Shown here piece by piece: positions 1 through 6,886 of a stretch of DNA of 7,692 bases (positions are counted from its first letter, which is position 1; the number at the start of each line of letters is the position of its first letter). The position numbers were made by a program, and so were the translations under genes. Under the pieces are notes generated by a model. The model was not told the origin of the DNA, did no database searches, and saw nothing but the letters and a program-made list of their open reading frames with translations. Location of the stretch: NCBI GenBank assembly GCA_031554215.1, contig JAVBKF010000067.1, positions 1 to 7,692 on the forward strand. The letters run 5' to 3'. This stretch comes from JAVBKE01 sp031554215 (GTDB lineage Bacteria; Bacillota; Bacilli; JARBTR01).

Positions 1-2256
1 ATTGTTCCTGAGGCGCTAACTGAAGGAGAAATAGCATCAGGGTACACGCTTTCAGACAAAGTAGTGCGAAACCGTTTGGCAACTGATGCCGCCTATAAAC
101 TGACGAAGCAGAAGCCAGCACCGCTTACCGCTAGAAAAAACCGATCGCTGATTGAGGTAGGCAACTTAGCAGATGATCTTCATCTATTAGCGGATTGCGA
201 CTGGATTATTGAAGCTGTTGTTGAAAATATTGACGTGAAACGCGCAGTTCTCGCGAAGGTTGACCAAATTCGCAAACCAAACTGCGTTGTCAGCTCAAAT
301 ACATCTGGTATTTCTGTTCATGCAATGGTCGAGGGCTGCTCTGTTGGCTTGCGAACGCATTTCCTCGGAACGCATTTCTTCAATCCACCACGGTATTTGC
401 GATTAGTGGAACTGATCCCGACGGATGAGACAGATGATCAAATTGTCGGGGCGATGAAGCAATTTGTTGAAGCGGTACTTGGCAAAGGGGTTGTGCTAGC
501 AAAAGATACACCTAATTTCATTGCAAATCGGATTGGTACATATGGGATGATGCTCACGCTTCAAGAAATGCAGCGCTGGGGACTGACTGTTGGCGAGGTG
601 GATTCGCTGACTGGTACATTGATTGATCGGCCGAAAAGCGCGACTTTCCGAACGCTCGATGTTGTTGGTCTTGATACCTTTTCATTTGTGCTCGCGAATC
701 TGACAAAGAGCCTCCCAGAAGAAGTGGCTGCGCTAACCGTACCAACGTTTATGCAAACGCTGATTGATGAAGGGCATATTGGCAGCAAATCTGGTGCAGG
801 TTTTTACAAAAAAGTTGGAAAAGATATTCTGGAACTCGATTGGAAAACTGGGGTGTATACCTCGAAAACAAGCCACAGGAGTACAGCCGTTACACTGGCG
901 AAACAAAAAGGAAGTTATGCTGATAAGCTACAAACCTTGGTGGAAGCTGATGACCCTGCTGGACATTTCCTTTGGGCGATTTTGTCTGGTCTATTCCGGT
1001 ATACGGCTGAGTGTGCAAGTGAAATTGCTGATGATATCGTTTCGATTGATGCGGCGATGAAGTGGGGATTTGGCTGGGAATACGGTGTCTTTGAGACGTG
1101 GGATGCGATTGGACTTGAGAAAAGCGTTGCCCGTATGGAACTGGACGGATATGAGGTAGCACCTTGGATTAAGGAAATGCTTGCTAGTGGTCAGCATCGT
1201 TTTTATCAAGATAATGGCGATTACTTCACGCCAAAGGGTTACTTGCCGAAAGCGGTTAATGTGAAAGAAATTGACATTAAAGCATTACCAGCTATTAAGG
1301 AGAACAGTGGTGGACGGCTACTTGATATGGGAGATGGCATCGCTTTTCTAGAATTTTGCTCACCAAATGATGCGATTGGCATTGATTTTATGGATATGAT
1401 ACTTGCTGCTATTGATGAGGTTGAGAACAATTACGACGGGCTTGTGATTGGGAATACGAGCAAGAATTTCTGTGTTGGTGCGAACTTGACGCTGATGTTA
1501 ATGGCGGCACAAGAGGATGATCTCTACGAAATTAATCGAATGGTGAAGAAATTTCAACAAGCAACAACTAGGGTTCGTTATTGTTCAAAACCAGTTGTTA
1601 CCGCACCTTATCAAATGGCACTTGGTGGTGGTGCTGAGCTTTGTCTTCCGGCAGCTTATTGCCAAGCGTCCTCAGAAACCTACATCGGACTTGTCGAAGT
1701 GGGTGTCGGTTTAATTCCAGCCGGCGGTGGTTGTAAGGAGGTCTATGTGAGGAACCTCCAAAGCTACGGTGGTGGAGCAGTAGCGGATTTGCAAAAAGTT
1801 GCCCAGAAAACATTTGAAACAATCGCATTGGCAAAAGTCTCTACTTCTGCTGCTGAAGCGGTCGAGACAGGGTTTCTTCGAGTTGGCGAAGGGATTAGCA
1901 TGAATACAGCTCATTTACTCTATGACGCAAAAGAGGCTGCAAGACACTTAGCCACCAAAGGCTATCGTGCCCCGGTAAAAGAGAAAATTCCAGTTTCAGG
2001 GGAAGTGGGGTATGCCGCACTGACAATGGGTGCACAAGTCATGCTTACTGCGGGTCATATTTCTGCACATGATTTCCTGATTGCAAAGAAATTGGCATGG
2101 GTGATTTCTGGGGGGAATTTGCCTTATGGAACTGAAGTCGATGAGCAGTATTTGCTTGACCTTGAACGAGAAGCGTTTAATGCACTGATTATGGAGCCGA
2201 AAACACAGGCACGTATGCAACATATGTTGATGACAAAGAAGCCGCTTCGGAACTAG
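1..2256 (+). CDS. fadN: FadN: 3-hydroxyacyl-CoA dehydrogenase / enoyl-CoA hydratase, 5'-truncated by the window edge
   Basis: This is a bifunctional beta-oxidation enzyme that hydrates 2-enoyl-CoA and then oxidises 3-hydroxyacyl-CoA with NAD. The frame is open from base 1, giving 751 codons to TAG at 2254-2256; a GTG at 64 lies inside the gene and is not the start. By comparison with Bacillus FadN (about 790 aa, from memory) roughly 35 N-terminal codons with the GxGxxG NAD loop are missing. The dehydrogenase comes first: SSNTSGIS, then GTHFFNPP with the catalytic His at 373-375 and its partner Glu at 409-411, then the 3HCDH helical domains (KDTPNFIANRIG, AMKWGFGWE). A crotonase domain follows: NFCVGANL, GGGAEL with Glu at 1636-1638, and GLVEVGVGLIPAGGG with Glu at 1696-1698, so both hydratase glutamates are present. 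This domain order is the reverse of E. coli FadB and typical of Bacillales FadN. It is the first visible gene of a fadNAE cluster; its promoter is outside the window. Confidence 0.95.
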   Translation: MVPEALTEGEIASGYTLSDKVVRNRLATDAAYKLTKQKPAPLTARKNRSLIEVGNLADDLHLLADCDWIIEAVVENIDVKRAVLAKVDQIRKPNCVVSSNTSGISVHAMVEGCSVGLRTHFLGTHFFNPPRYLRLVELIPTDETDDQIVGAMKQFVEAVLGKGVVLAKDTPNFIANRIGTYGMMLTLQEMQRWGLTVGEVDSLTGTLIDRPKSATFRTLDVVGLDTFSFVLANLTKSLPEEVAALTVPTFMQTLIDEGHIGSKSGAGFYKKVGKDILELDWKTGVYTSKTSHRSTAVTLAKQKGSYADKLQTLVEADDPAGHFLWAILSGLFRYTAECASEIADDIVSIDAAMKWGFGWEYGVFETWDAIGLEKSVARMELDGYEVAPWIKEMLASGQHRFYQDNGDYFTPKGYLPKAVNVKEIDIKALPAIKENSGGRLLDMGDGIAFLEFCSPNDAIGIDFMDMILAAIDEVENNYDGLVIGNTSKNFCVGANLTLMLMAAQEDDLYEINRMVKKFQQATTRVRYCSKPVVTAPYQMALGGGAELCLPAAYCQASSETYIGLVEVGVGLIPAGGGCKEVYVRNLQSYGGGAVADLQKVAQKTFETIALAKVSTSAAEAVETGFLRVGEGISMNTAHLLYDAKEAARHLATKGYRAPVKEKIPVSGEVGYAALTMGAQVMLTAGHISAHDFLIAKKLAWVISGGNLPYGTEVDEQYLLDLEREAFNALIMEPKTQARMQHMLMTKKPLRN

Positions 2257-2317
2257 AGGGACTATCGGTCACGGTTTACAGATGATTTTTAATTGCTAGA
2301 GACTAAGGAGGAAGTGC

Positions 2318-3496
2318 ATGAAAGAAGCAGTCATTGTTGCTGGTGCCCGGACACCAGTTGGAAAGGCAAGAAAAGGCTCACTTGCCCATGTTCGTCCAGA
2401 TGATCTTGGTGCGCTCGTGGTCAAAGAAACGCTCAGGCGTGCAAATGATTATCAGGGAAATATAGATGATCTGATTATTGGTTGTGCAATGCCGGAAGCG
2501 GAACAGGGATTAAATGTTGCACGACAAATTGGTGCTTTAGCAGGCCTTCCTGATACTGTTCCAGCGATTACCGTCAATCGCTACTGCTCATCAGGCCTGC
2601 AATCGATTGCCTATGGCGCAGAGCGAATCATGCTCGGGCATGCGAGCACGATACTCGCTGGTGGCGTTGAATCAATGAGCATGGTGCCGATGCTTGGGCA
2701 TGTCGTTCGTCCAAATCTAGAGCTAGTCGAATCGCTACCGGCCTACTATATGAGCATGGGGCACACTGCCGAAGAAGTGGCTAAGAGCTATGATATCTCT
2801 CGTCAGGCTCAGGATGAATTTGCGGTTTGGAGTCATCGCAAGGCAGACATAGCACAACTTCAAGGCCTATTTGAAGCAGAAATTGTCCCAGTTGAAGTCG
2901 TTCGTCGTACACTAGACCATCGCAACAAAATAAAGGAAGAACGATTTACTTTTACGCATGATGAAGGCATTCGTCCCGAAACTTCTGCCGAGCGGCTAGC
3001 CAAACTAAAGCCAGCATTTTCAGCCGGTGGAACGGTTACGGCTGGTAACGCCTCACAAACAAGCGATGGTGCAGCTGCTGTACTCATCATGGAGAAAGAA
3101 AAGGCCACTAGTTTGGGGCTCACTCCCCTTGTCAAATTTAGATCTTTTGCAGTTGCCGGTGTTGCCCCAGAGGTGATGGGGATAGGTCCTGTGGAGGCCA
3201 TTCCTAAGGCAGTCGCACTTGCAGGACTTGAGCTCGGGGATATCGGTCTGTTTGAACTCAACGAAGCGTTTGCAGCGCAGGCGATTGGCGTAATCCGGAC
3301 ACTTGGTCTTGATGAAGAAAAGGTAAACGTCAATGGTGGGGCGATTGCACTCGGTCACCCACTTGGTTGTACTGGAACAAAGCTAACGGTGTCATTGATG
3401 CATGAAATGAGGCGGCGCAACTTGCAATTTGGCGTTGTCACCATGTGTATTGGTGGCGGAATGGGTGCTGCCGCCGTATTTGAAATTGTTCATTAA
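2318..3496 (+). CDS. fadA: FadA: acetyl-CoA C-acyltransferase (3-ketoacyl-CoA thiolase)
   Basis: This thiolase performs the last step of beta-oxidation, cleaving 3-ketoacyl-CoA with CoA to acetyl-CoA and a chain two carbons shorter. The 392 aa are full length for a bacterial thiolase. The nucleophile is Cys90 in NRYCSSGLQS. The other active-site motifs are NEAFA (residues 315-319), GHPLGCTG with His347, and the proton-relay Cys377 in CIGGGMGAA. The N-terminal VAGARTPVGK and the AGNASQTSDGAAA stretch (242-254) are also standard. The ATG at 2318 is supported by AAGGAGG at 2305-2311, six bases upstream, and by the usual MKEAVIV start. It lies 61 bp after fadN with no terminator or evident promoter in the gap, and 34 bp before fadE. 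The sequence looks like the fatty-acid FadA of Bacillus rather than a biosynthetic acetoacetyl-CoA thiolase, a judgement supported by the fadN/fadE neighbours. Confidence 0.96.
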   Translation: MKEAVIVAGARTPVGKARKGSLAHVRPDDLGALVVKETLRRANDYQGNIDDLIIGCAMPEAEQGLNVARQIGALAGLPDTVPAITVNRYCSSGLQSIAYGAERIMLGHASTILAGGVESMSMVPMLGHVVRPNLELVESLPAYYMSMGHTAEEVAKSYDISRQAQDEFAVWSHRKADIAQLQGLFEAEIVPVEVVRRTLDHRNKIKEERFTFTHDEGIRPETSAERLAKLKPAFSAGGTVTAGNASQTSDGAAAVLIMEKEKATSLGLTPLVKFRSFAVAGVAPEVMGIGPVEAIPKAVALAGLELGDIGLFELNEAFAAQAIGVIRTLGLDEEKVNVNGGAIALGHPLGCTGTKLTVSLMHEMRRRNLQFGVVTMCIGGGMGAAAVFEIVH

Positions 3497-3514
3497 ACAA
3501 AAGTACCCCAGATT

Positions 3515-3522
3515 AAAGGAGG
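3515..3522 (+). promoter_or_regulatory. Ribosome binding site fixing the fadE start
   Basis: AAAGGAGG lies eight bases before the ATG at 3531. It selects this start over an in-frame ATG at 3429, which would overlap fadA by 68 bp, has no good site, and adds 34 residues unlike the acyl-CoA dehydrogenase family. A second near-identical AAAAGGAGG occurs at 3536-3544, just inside the gene, where it encodes Lys-Gly-Gly. Confidence 0.85.
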
Positions 3523-3530
3523 CTACGTTC

Positions 3531-5267
3531 ATGTTAAAAGGAGGACATTTCCTCATTTCGCCGAGTGATTTCCAGACAGTTTTTACACCAGAAGACTTTA
3601 CTGAAGAGCAACGAATGATTGCCACATTAACAGAGGACTTTGTTGAAAATGAGGTTGTCCCGCAACTGGCATATTTAGAAAATCATGAATTTGAGCGGAC
3701 CGTACGATTGCTCAATTCGGCAGGTGCGTTAGGGCTTCTCTGCGCAGATATTCCGGAAGAATACGGCGGACTCGGTCTTGATAAAATTTCATCTGCGCTC
3801 ATTGGTGAAAAAATGTCTGGTGGCGGCGGATTCTCGCTTTCTCATGGTGCGCATGTCGGCATTGGCACATTACCAATCGTTCTGTTTGGTACCGCAGCAC
3901 AAAAACTGCAATACCTCCCGAAACTCGCGACCGGTGAGCTAATTGCTGCCTATGCACTCACGGAACCTGGGTCAGGTTCAGATGCGCTAGCAGCGAGAAC
4001 AACCGCTGTCTTGAATGAAGCAGGTACCCATTACATATTGACCGGGGAGAAACAATGGATTACCAACGCTGGCTTTGCGGATATCTTTGTTGTCTATGCA
4101 AAAGTGGATGGCGAAAAGTTTAGTGCTTTCATCGTCGAGCGTGCGCTTGCGGGTGTATCGGTTGGTGCAGAAGAGAAAAAGATGGGCATTCGTAGTTCTT
4201 CGACTCGGACACTGATTTTGCAAGATGTTGCCGTCCCGGCCGGGAATGTGCTTGGGCAAGTGGGCAAAGGCCATTTGATCGCGTTTAACATTCTGAATAT
4301 TGGGCGTTACAAACTGGCAATTGGTGGCGTTGGCGGAGCAAAGCGGGCACTCGCATCCACTTTGCGCTATGCAACAGAACGCAAACAATTTCAAACGAAA
4401 ATTGTTGATTTTGCTTTAACACGTGAAAAAGTTGCCAATATGGCAACACTCGTTTACGCTGCTGAAAGTGCGGCTTATCGGACAGTTGGTTGTTATGACG
4501 AGGCGGCATCTGTAGATGGAGCAGACCAAATATCAGCCATCGCTGACTATGCGGTAGAGTGCTCATTGAATAAAGTGTTTGCCACTGAAATGCTGGATTA
4601 TGTTGTCGATGAAAGCGTGCAGATTCATGGTGGTTATGGATTTATGCAGGAGTATGATGTTGAGCGGATGTACCGAGACTCCCGCATTAACCGAATTTTT
4701 GAAGGAACGAATGAAATCAATCGTTTGCTGATTCCTGGGACACTGATTCGCCGTGCGCTGAAGAATGAATTACCGCTTTTTGAAGCGGCATTAGCATTGC
4801 AGCAGGAGCTGCTGGGGTATGCACCAGCAGAACTAGAAGACACACCACTGGCACAAGAAAAGTTGTTAGTGGCGAATAGTAAAAAAATCGGATTGTTGTT
4901 ACTTGGACTCGCAGCACAGAAATACGGTGCAGCCCTTGAGAAAGAGCAGGAGATATTGGTCAATATTGCAGATGTACTTACCCATGCTTACGTGATGGAG
5001 TCAGTCGTTTTGCGCTCTGAAAAAGCACTCGCTACAGGCGCTGACGGTACATTGAAATGTCTCTATACAACAGTTTTCTGCCAAGAGGCTTTTGCTAAAG
5101 TAGAAGCGGATGCGAAGGAGACATTGCTCGCTACACAGGAAGGGGATACACTGCGTATGATGCTTGCGACCCTCAGGAAATTGACGCGCAACGCGCCCCA
5201 TAATTTGATTGCGTTAAAACGTGAAATTGCCAGTAAACTAGTTGCGGAGCAAGGGTATTGCTGTTAG
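3531..5267 (+). CDS. fadE: FadE: acyl-CoA dehydrogenase
   Basis: This FAD enzyme introduces the trans-2 double bond in acyl-CoA, the first step of beta-oxidation, passing electrons to electron-transfer flavoprotein (family knowledge). The product is 578 aa from the ATG at 3531. Visible family motifs are EEYGGLGLD (77-85), YALTEPGSGSDA (141-152), QWITNAGFAD (175-184), the central MGIRSSSTR (218-226), QIHGGYGFMQEY (364-375), and RIFEGTNEINRL (388-399), whose Glu391 aligns with the catalytic base of medium-chain acyl-CoA dehydrogenase. Beyond about residue 410 there is a C-terminal helical extension of some 160 residues. This makes it longer than the 380-aa short- and medium-chain enzymes and like Bacillus FadE and mitochondrial VLCAD, suggesting long-chain substrates (inference). 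It is the third and last gene of the cluster, 34 bp after fadA, ending 27 bp before a strong terminator stem. It completes the cycle with FadN and FadA. Confidence 0.95.
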   Translation: MLKGGHFLISPSDFQTVFTPEDFTEEQRMIATLTEDFVENEVVPQLAYLENHEFERTVRLLNSAGALGLLCADIPEEYGGLGLDKISSALIGEKMSGGGGFSLSHGAHVGIGTLPIVLFGTAAQKLQYLPKLATGELIAAYALTEPGSGSDALAARTTAVLNEAGTHYILTGEKQWITNAGFADIFVVYAKVDGEKFSAFIVERALAGVSVGAEEKKMGIRSSSTRTLILQDVAVPAGNVLGQVGKGHLIAFNILNIGRYKLAIGGVGGAKRALASTLRYATERKQFQTKIVDFALTREKVANMATLVYAAESAAYRTVGCYDEAASVDGADQISAIADYAVECSLNKVFATEMLDYVVDESVQIHGGYGFMQEYDVERMYRDSRINRIFEGTNEINRLLIPGTLIRRALKNELPLFEAALALQQELLGYAPAELEDTPLAQEKLLVANSKKIGLLLLGLAAQKYGAALEKEQEILVNIADVLTHAYVMESVVLRSEKALATGADGTLKCLYTTVFCQEAFAKVEADAKETLLATQEGDTLRMMLATLRKLTRNAPHNLIALKREIASKLVAEQGYCC

Positions 5268-5288
5268 TCATTTGGCATTAGCCAGTAT

Positions 5289-5337
5289 AAAAAGAGCCTG
5301 CTTCACAAACGAGTAAGCGTTTGTGAAGCAGGCTTTT
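5289..5337. terminator. Bidirectional intrinsic terminator between fadE and the LCP gene
   Basis: A perfect 17-bp inverted repeat (AGCCTGCTTCACAAACG at 5295-5311, its reverse complement at 5318-5334) encloses a six-base loop, AGTAAG. On the + strand the stem runs into TTTT (5334-5337), ending the fad transcript. On the - strand the five A at 5289-5293 give a run of five U after the stem, ending the convergent LCP transcript about 70 bp after its stop codon. One structure therefore serves both convergent units. Confidence 0.93.
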
Positions 5338-5405
5338 CAATATCCATTTCATCAAGAAGAGGCAATCCAATGATATGCTACCCCCGGATCAATCTGGAAT
5401 AGTGA

Positions 5406-6374
5406 CTAGTCTAACGCCAAGTGCATACGCATTGCATTTGAAACATCATCGCGATTCTCATCAGGAACAATCTGCATGGAAACACCTGACACCGTTTTTC
5501 CAACTGGATTTAAATCAAGAACCTCAGCTTTATCCAAGGCAGGCAGATAGTGCCGCTTCAGCCCAATCATATCTTTGAAATCAAGATTGGTGCGCACGTC
5601 GGTACCGACAATCTCCATCACGTCATCGACTTTGAATAAGGCTCTCGGACTTTTTGCTTTGTCTTTCACAGCATTGAGTACTTGGCGTTGTCTAGCTTGC
5701 CTTCCGAAGTCTCCTTGAGGATCTTCCTTTCTCATCCGGCTATACGAGAGGGCTTCGGCGCCATTGAGCGAAATCTCGCCTTCTTCAAAATGAAAACCAT
5801 CTGCATCAAAAGCGAACTGATTATCAACATTGATACCGCCAACGGCATCAATGATCTTCGTGAACCCAGCAAAATTAGTGGTCATGTAATAATCGACTGG
5901 TACATTTAGGAACTGTTCAACTGTCCGAACGGTCATTTCTTCACTACCATGCGTATATGCCGAATTAATCTTCGTAGTCGGCCCAGATTCATATCCGGCC
6001 AGCTCCACCTGCGTATCTCTAGGAATGTTAACCACTTTCGTGTCATTCGTCACAGGATTGATTGTCATCAGAATCAATGTATCAGCACGTCCAACATCAC
6101 CGGTCGGAGCATCAATCCCCATTAGCAAAATACTAATCGGTTTTCCGTCTGCTATCAGATTCCCATTCTCTGAGCGAAGCGCTGATTCTACAATTGGTAG
6201 ATTGATTTTCTCAATCGTTTTGCTCGTCAATTTAAACGTATAGAAGAGAAAGCCGCTGACGCTGAGAAACAAAAGCATGACTAGAGTCAGTATAATCCGA
6301 AACCATCTGATTTTTCGCTTCCTCTTTTTATGTCGACTACTCCTCGTATACTCCCCGCAAACTTCTTCATTCAT
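5406..6374 (-). CDS. LytR-CpsA-Psr (LCP) family cell-wall polymer ligase, TagU-like
   Basis: LCP proteins are membrane-anchored phosphotransferases that move teichoic acid or other glycopolymers from lipid carriers onto peptidoglycan; older annotations call them LytR transcriptional regulators. The 322-aa product has a basic cytoplasmic tail (RHKKRKRKIRW, 14-24), one membrane helix at about 27-47, then an extracellular LCP domain. Characteristic elements are ILLMGID (82-88), GRADTLILMTINP (95-107) with Arg96 and Asp98, NIPRDT (116-121) with Arg119, KINSAY (135-140), DAVGGINV (176-183), and SRMRKEDPQGDFGRQ (212-226) followed by Arg228 and Arg230. These charged residues match the pyrophosphate- and metal-binding set of the family. 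The ATG at 6374 is chosen because GGAGG lies nine bases upstream; a TTG at 6416 in the same frame would place that site inside the gene. Length and motifs resemble Bacillus TagU, but TagT, TagU and TagV paralogues cannot be told apart here, so no symbol is given. It is monocistronic in view and convergent with fadE. Confidence 0.92.
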   Translation of the reverse strand: MNEEVCGEYTRSSRHKKRKRKIRWFRIILTLVMLLFLSVSGFLFYTFKLTSKTIEKINLPIVESALRSENGNLIADGKPISILLMGIDAPTGDVGRADTLILMTINPVTNDTKVVNIPRDTQVELAGYESGPTTKINSAYTHGSEEMTVRTVEQFLNVPVDYYMTTNFAGFTKIIDAVGGINVDNQFAFDADGFHFEEGEISLNGAEALSYSRMRKEDPQGDFGRQARQRQVLNAVKDKAKSPRALFKVDDVMEIVGTDVRTNLDFKDMIGLKRHYLPALDKAEVLDLNPVGKTVSGVSMQIVPDENRDDVSNAMRMHLALD

Positions 6375-6381
6375 AAGTGTA

Positions 6382-6388
6382 CCCCTCC
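6382..6388 (-). promoter_or_regulatory. Ribosome binding site fixing the LCP gene start
   Basis: Read on the - strand, GGAGGGG (core GGAGG at 6388-6384) precedes the ATG at 6374 by nine bases. This supports a protein beginning MNEEVCGEY and argues against the upstream in-frame TTG at 6416, which would start only about eight bases after the predicted transcription start. Confidence 0.8.
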
Positions 6389-6430
6389 GAAGCTGTATCC
6401 AGCATCTCTTAGACAATTCGATTAGAGATA

Positions 6431-6459
6431 TTTGTATCCTGTGATGACTAGCTAATCAA
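6431..6459 (-). promoter_or_regulatory. Candidate sigma-A promoter of the LCP gene
   Basis: On the - strand, TTGATT (6459-6454) and TACAAA (6436-6431) are separated by exactly 17 bases; each matches its consensus at four of six positions. Transcription would begin near 6424, leaving a leader of about 50 bases before the ATG at 6374. The match is moderate and the region is AT-rich, so other start sites are possible. An 18-base palindrome at 6458-6475 abuts the -35 box. Confidence 0.4.
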
Positions 6460-6475
6460 TAATGACTGCATTATT
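6458..6475. repeat. 18-base palindrome next to the LCP -35 box
   Basis: AATAATG and CATTATT form perfect 7-base arms around ACTG. The palindrome overlaps the candidate LCP -35 box by two bases and extends upstream of it, where an activator or repressor could act. It does not match the FadR consensus as I recall it or any other operator I know. In AT-rich DNA a 7-base arm can arise by chance. Confidence 0.4.
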
Positions 6476-6565
6476 AACAAATCAATTATGTGAATTATCT
6501 ATACAATTTCGTTCAAAATATCCAATGTTTGTTTTATATGCATCAATTAGGATAGTTTTCATTTT

Positions 6566-6597
6566 ACCATTTTTAAAGAAGGAAATGGTTTTTTTTT
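6566..6597 (+). terminator. Orphan terminator-like hairpin followed by nine T
   Basis: ACCATTT (6566-6572) pairs with AAATGGT (6583-6589), possibly extended by two G-U pairs to leave a six-base AAAGAA loop. A run of nine T (6589-6597) follows directly. The stem has only two G-C pairs, so termination would be weak. No + strand gene precedes it; it could end a small RNA or stray transcription antisense to the LCP gene, or be chance in AT-rich DNA. On the - strand it lacks a following U run. Confidence 0.35.
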
Positions 6598-6609
6598 AAA
6601 AATTTTGTA

Positions 6610-6622
6610 TGGATAGTATCCA
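6610..6622. repeat. 13-base palindrome TGGATAGTATCCA
   Basis: Perfect 6-base arms around a central G, about 200 bp upstream of the rightward -10 box and 150 bp upstream of the LCP -35 box. It is too far from either candidate promoter for simple repression. No known operator is recognised; it is listed as a short symmetric site only. Confidence 0.3.
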
Positions 6623-6749
6623 CGTAATGCTTGAAAGATCGTTAATCGGTTCAGCGATTTTTGATGGTCAACGAAAAACAATGAAGACAAATAACCTCAA
6701 TAACAGTACAACTAGAAAAAAGATAATATCAGGTATTGCAGTCAATCAG

Positions 6750-6777
6750 CATTGGCAATGAAACAGAGAAATTGCCA
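6750..6777. repeat. Nested inverted repeats upstream of the radical SAM promoter
   Basis: TGGCAAT (6753-6759) and ATTGCCA (6771-6777) form perfect 7-base arms 11 bases apart. The left arm is also inside a second palindrome, CATTGGCAATG (6750-6760). The block ends about 35 bases before the -10 box at 6812, just upstream of the -35 region, where an activator could bind. I do not recognise the operator. Confidence 0.4.
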
Positions 6778-6788
6778 TACATTCGACT

Positions 6789-6817
6789 TTTCTCTTCTTT
6801 ATTTAACATGGTACAAT
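6789..6817 (+). promoter_or_regulatory. Candidate extended -10 promoter of the radical SAM gene
   Basis: TGGTACAAT at 6809-6817 is an extended -10 element (TG, one base, then TACAAT, five of six to consensus). The -35 position 17 bases upstream (TTTCTC, 6789-6794) is poor, as is common with extended -10 promoters. Transcription would start near 6824, giving a leader of about 60 bases before the ATG at 6887. Confidence 0.5.
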
Positions 6818-6825
6818 GAAGAGAA
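6790..6825. repeat. 8-base inverted repeat flanking the -10 box
   Basis: TTCTCTTC (6790-6797) and GAAGAGAA (6818-6825) are exact reverse complements separated by 20 bases that include the whole extended -10 element. The arms fall on the -35 region and the predicted transcription start. The spacing suits a dimeric repressor bridging the core promoter, but a matching regulator is not known to me. Confidence 0.45.
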
Positions 6826-6886
6826 GTATTTATAAACTTATCTGGCTTATCTACATAGCTGAAAATAAACTGAATCGAGTGATACT

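Larger units (their letters stand above)
6375..6886. other. 512-bp divergent intergenic region, no gene seen
   Basis: This gap separates the leftward LCP gene from the rightward radical SAM gene. It is AT-rich (43 G or C in 180 bases over 6421-6600, by hand) and contains no reading frame with a credible ribosome binding site. It holds a candidate promoter for each flanking gene, four short inverted repeats (6458-6475, 6566-6589, 6610-6622, 6750-6777), an 8-bp inverted repeat around the rightward -10 box, and a run of nine T at 6589-6597. No tRNA-like fold or riboswitch I recognise is present. Confidence 0.75.

Noticed and set aside
64..66. GTG at 64 as the fadN start
   Set aside because: The frame is open to base 1 and the upstream residues (IVPEALTEGE) fit the end of the NAD-binding fold, so the gene begins outside the window.
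1271..1298. TTGACA-N16-TATTAA promoter-like pair inside fadN near the boundary of its two enzyme domains
   Set aside because: An AAGGAG follows at 1297, but no in-frame start codon lies at a usable distance, so a separate hydratase product is not supported; probably chance within coding sequence.
2860..3333. 157-codon open frame on the - strand within fadA
   Set aside because: It is the antisense shadow of a clearly conserved thiolase, with Ser-rich composition and no domain. Other opposite-strand frames in fadN, fadE and the LCP gene were dismissed for the same reason.
3429..3530. In-frame extension of fadE by 34 codons to an ATG at 3429
   Set aside because: It lies mostly inside fadA, has no ribosome binding site and adds no family-like sequence; the ATG at 3531 has an ideal AAAGGAGG.
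5375..5578. 67-codon + strand open frame over the LCP 3' end
   Set aside because: It overlaps conserved LCP coding sequence on the opposite strand and has no ribosome binding site or recognisable motif.
6375..6416. In-frame extension of the LCP gene by 14 codons to a TTG at 6416
   Set aside because: A rare start codon without a ribosome site, and the extension contains the GGAGG that serves the ATG at 6374.
6752..6783. TTGGCA with TACATT as an alternative promoter for the radical SAM gene
   Set aside because: The spacing is 20 bases and the -10 match is poor; the extended -10 at 6809-6817 is better.
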